A DNA stretch of 6,878 nt from an uncultured Oscillospiraceae bacterium (GTDB lineage: Bacteria; Bacillota; Clostridia; Oscillospirales; Acutalibacteraceae): contig URDW01000111.1 in the NCBI GenBank assembly GCA_900546735.1, positions 1-6,878 on the forward strand. Direction: 5' to 3'. The notes beneath the pieces are model-generated. The model had not been told where the DNA came from. It made no database searches and worked only from the letters and a program-made list of their open reading frames with translations. This document shows, one piece after another, positions 5,667-6,878 of this stretch; position 1 is the stretch's first letter, and every line of letters begins with the position of its first letter. Position numbers and translations under genes: made by a program.

Positions 5667-5680
5667 GATACGAATGTATC
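5667..5680. promoter_or_regulatory. Inverted repeat in front of the XRE gene, possible operator
   Basis: GATAC (5667-5671), four-base spacer GAAT, GTATC (5676-5680). It lies 24 bases upstream of the chosen XRE start, a natural place for an autoregulatory site. A related sequence is found ahead of PAP2 (5025-5039). Confidence 0.35.
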
Positions 5681-5693
5681 CTTTATTAGAAAT

Positions 5694-5718
5694 GGGCAAT
5701 CCCACTATGGGACTGCCC
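5694..5718 (-). terminator. Hairpin of the GGGCAGTCCC type
   Basis: On the minus strand GGGCAGTCCC and GGGATTGCCC pair over ten positions with one G-U pair around a five-base loop; on the plus strand the same position is an A-C mismatch, so it is a minus-strand structure. The first arm is identical to that of the terminator at 2810-2834. Only CATTTC follows instead of a T-run, so termination may be weak. It lies 130 bases beyond the lysS stop and may be the lysS terminator. Confidence 0.5.
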
Positions 5719-5772
5719 ATTCATTCCGTAAATTATGCGATTTTTTAGTCTCTGCACCGTTTTTAGCACCGA

Positions 5773-5791
5773 TTGGTGTAAATTTGGTGTA
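5773..5791 (+). repeat. Two tandem TTGGTGTA repeats, possible integrase arm sites
   Basis: TTGGTGTA at 5773-5780 and 5784-5791 start 11 bases apart, matching the array at 3462-3490 in unit and spacing. The pair lies inside the outer direct repeat at the lysS end. This mirrors the other end of the AT-rich segment. Confidence 0.5.
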
Positions 5792-5827
5792 AAGAGGTAA
5801 ATTTATTCGGTTTGGAAAGTCCCGAAA

Positions 5828-5850
5828 CCCGCATAAATACTGGGGTTTTC
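5828..5850 (+). repeat. Right copy of the imperfect direct repeat, possible att core
   Basis: CCCGCATAAATACT followed by GGGGTTTTC aligns with 3432-3455. It abuts the lysS stop codon. The same bases form a weak six-base stem (AAACCC/GGGTTT, 12-base loop) that could instead be part of a lysS terminator, which weakens the att reading. Confidence 0.25.

Positions 5851-6878
<1,028 letters not shown>

Larger units (their letters stand above)
3432..5850. mobile_element. Relic of an integrative element (integrase mostly deleted)
   Basis: This segment is visibly poorer in GC than the MetRS domain and lysS on either side. It carries the C-terminal tail of a tyrosine recombinase at one end (3526-3639), tandem TTGGTGTA repeats near both ends, and a weak direct repeat at its limits. 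The arrangement is repeat, arm-like sites, integrase tail, cargo, arm-like sites, repeat, which is what an integrated element flanked by att sites would give. Cargo is a zinc-ribbon protein, a PAP2 phosphatase and an XRE regulator, all on the minus strand. No other mobility gene remains, so it should be immobile. Seen: tail, repeats, base composition. Inferred: a single element with these borders. Confidence 0.45.

Noticed and set aside
5264..5689. Plus-strand open frame of 141 codons
   Set aside because: It is antisense to the XRE regulator, whose helix-turn-helix is unmistakable, and it has no recognisable domain.
5826..5849. Strong lysS terminator directly after the stop codon
   Set aside because: Only six base pairs (AAACCC/GGGTTT) with a 12-base loop and no T-run on the minus strand; too weak to list as a terminator.

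Overview
The window looks like a piece of a low-to-moderate GC Firmicutes genome, probably a gut Clostridia member. The signs are clean Shine-Dalgarno sites (GGAGG, AAAGGAG), XRE regulators with membrane tails, a Gram-positive style signal peptide, and MetRS C-terminal and LysRS sequences that read like clostridial versions. This is an inference from sequence style; nothing in the window fixes the species. It ends in a sequencing artefact: the last 47 bases (6832-6878) are Illumina Nextera adapter, so the real genome sequence stops at 6831.

Left part (1-2881, moderate to high GC). An XRE-type regulator with two C-terminal membrane helices (100-564) is followed after 15 bases by the first third of a GyrI-like ligand-binding protein (580-783). 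That gene is cut off and runs straight into a strong bidirectional terminator. On the opposite strand and sharing this terminator is a GtrA-family four-helix membrane protein (828-1346) with a good promoter at 1428-1455. Upstream of it on the same strand is a secreted alpha/beta hydrolase (1603-2541) with a complete Ser-Asp-His triad and its own terminator. A gene-free stretch of about 340 bases holds two inverted repeats and the terminator of the next gene.

Middle part (2882-5850). The minus-strand frame at 2882-3358 is the tRNA-binding C-terminal domain of methionyl-tRNA synthetase without its catalytic part. Beyond it lies a clearly AT-richer segment, roughly 3400-5830. It carries a zinc-ribbon repeat protein whose end is replaced by the C-terminal tail of a tyrosine recombinase, a PAP2-type phosphatase, and a second XRE regulator with a four-helix membrane tail. 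Tandem TTGGTGTA repeats sit at both ends of the segment, outside a weak imperfect direct repeat. I read this as a decayed integrative element that lost most of its integrase by deletion. The integrase tail is direct evidence; the element boundaries are inference.

Right part (5851-6831). The C-terminal two thirds of lysyl-tRNA synthetase, including class II motifs 1, 2 and 3, is cut by the adapter.

Functionally, two housekeeping aminoacyl-tRNA synthetase genes flank the relic element. The cargo that still looks intact is the XRE regulator and the PAP2 phosphatase, on the same strand about 110 bases apart. I see no CRISPR array, tRNA, rRNA or complete transposase. I found no convincing new multi-gene system; the most informative structure is the zinc-ribbon/integrase junction with its flanking repeats.
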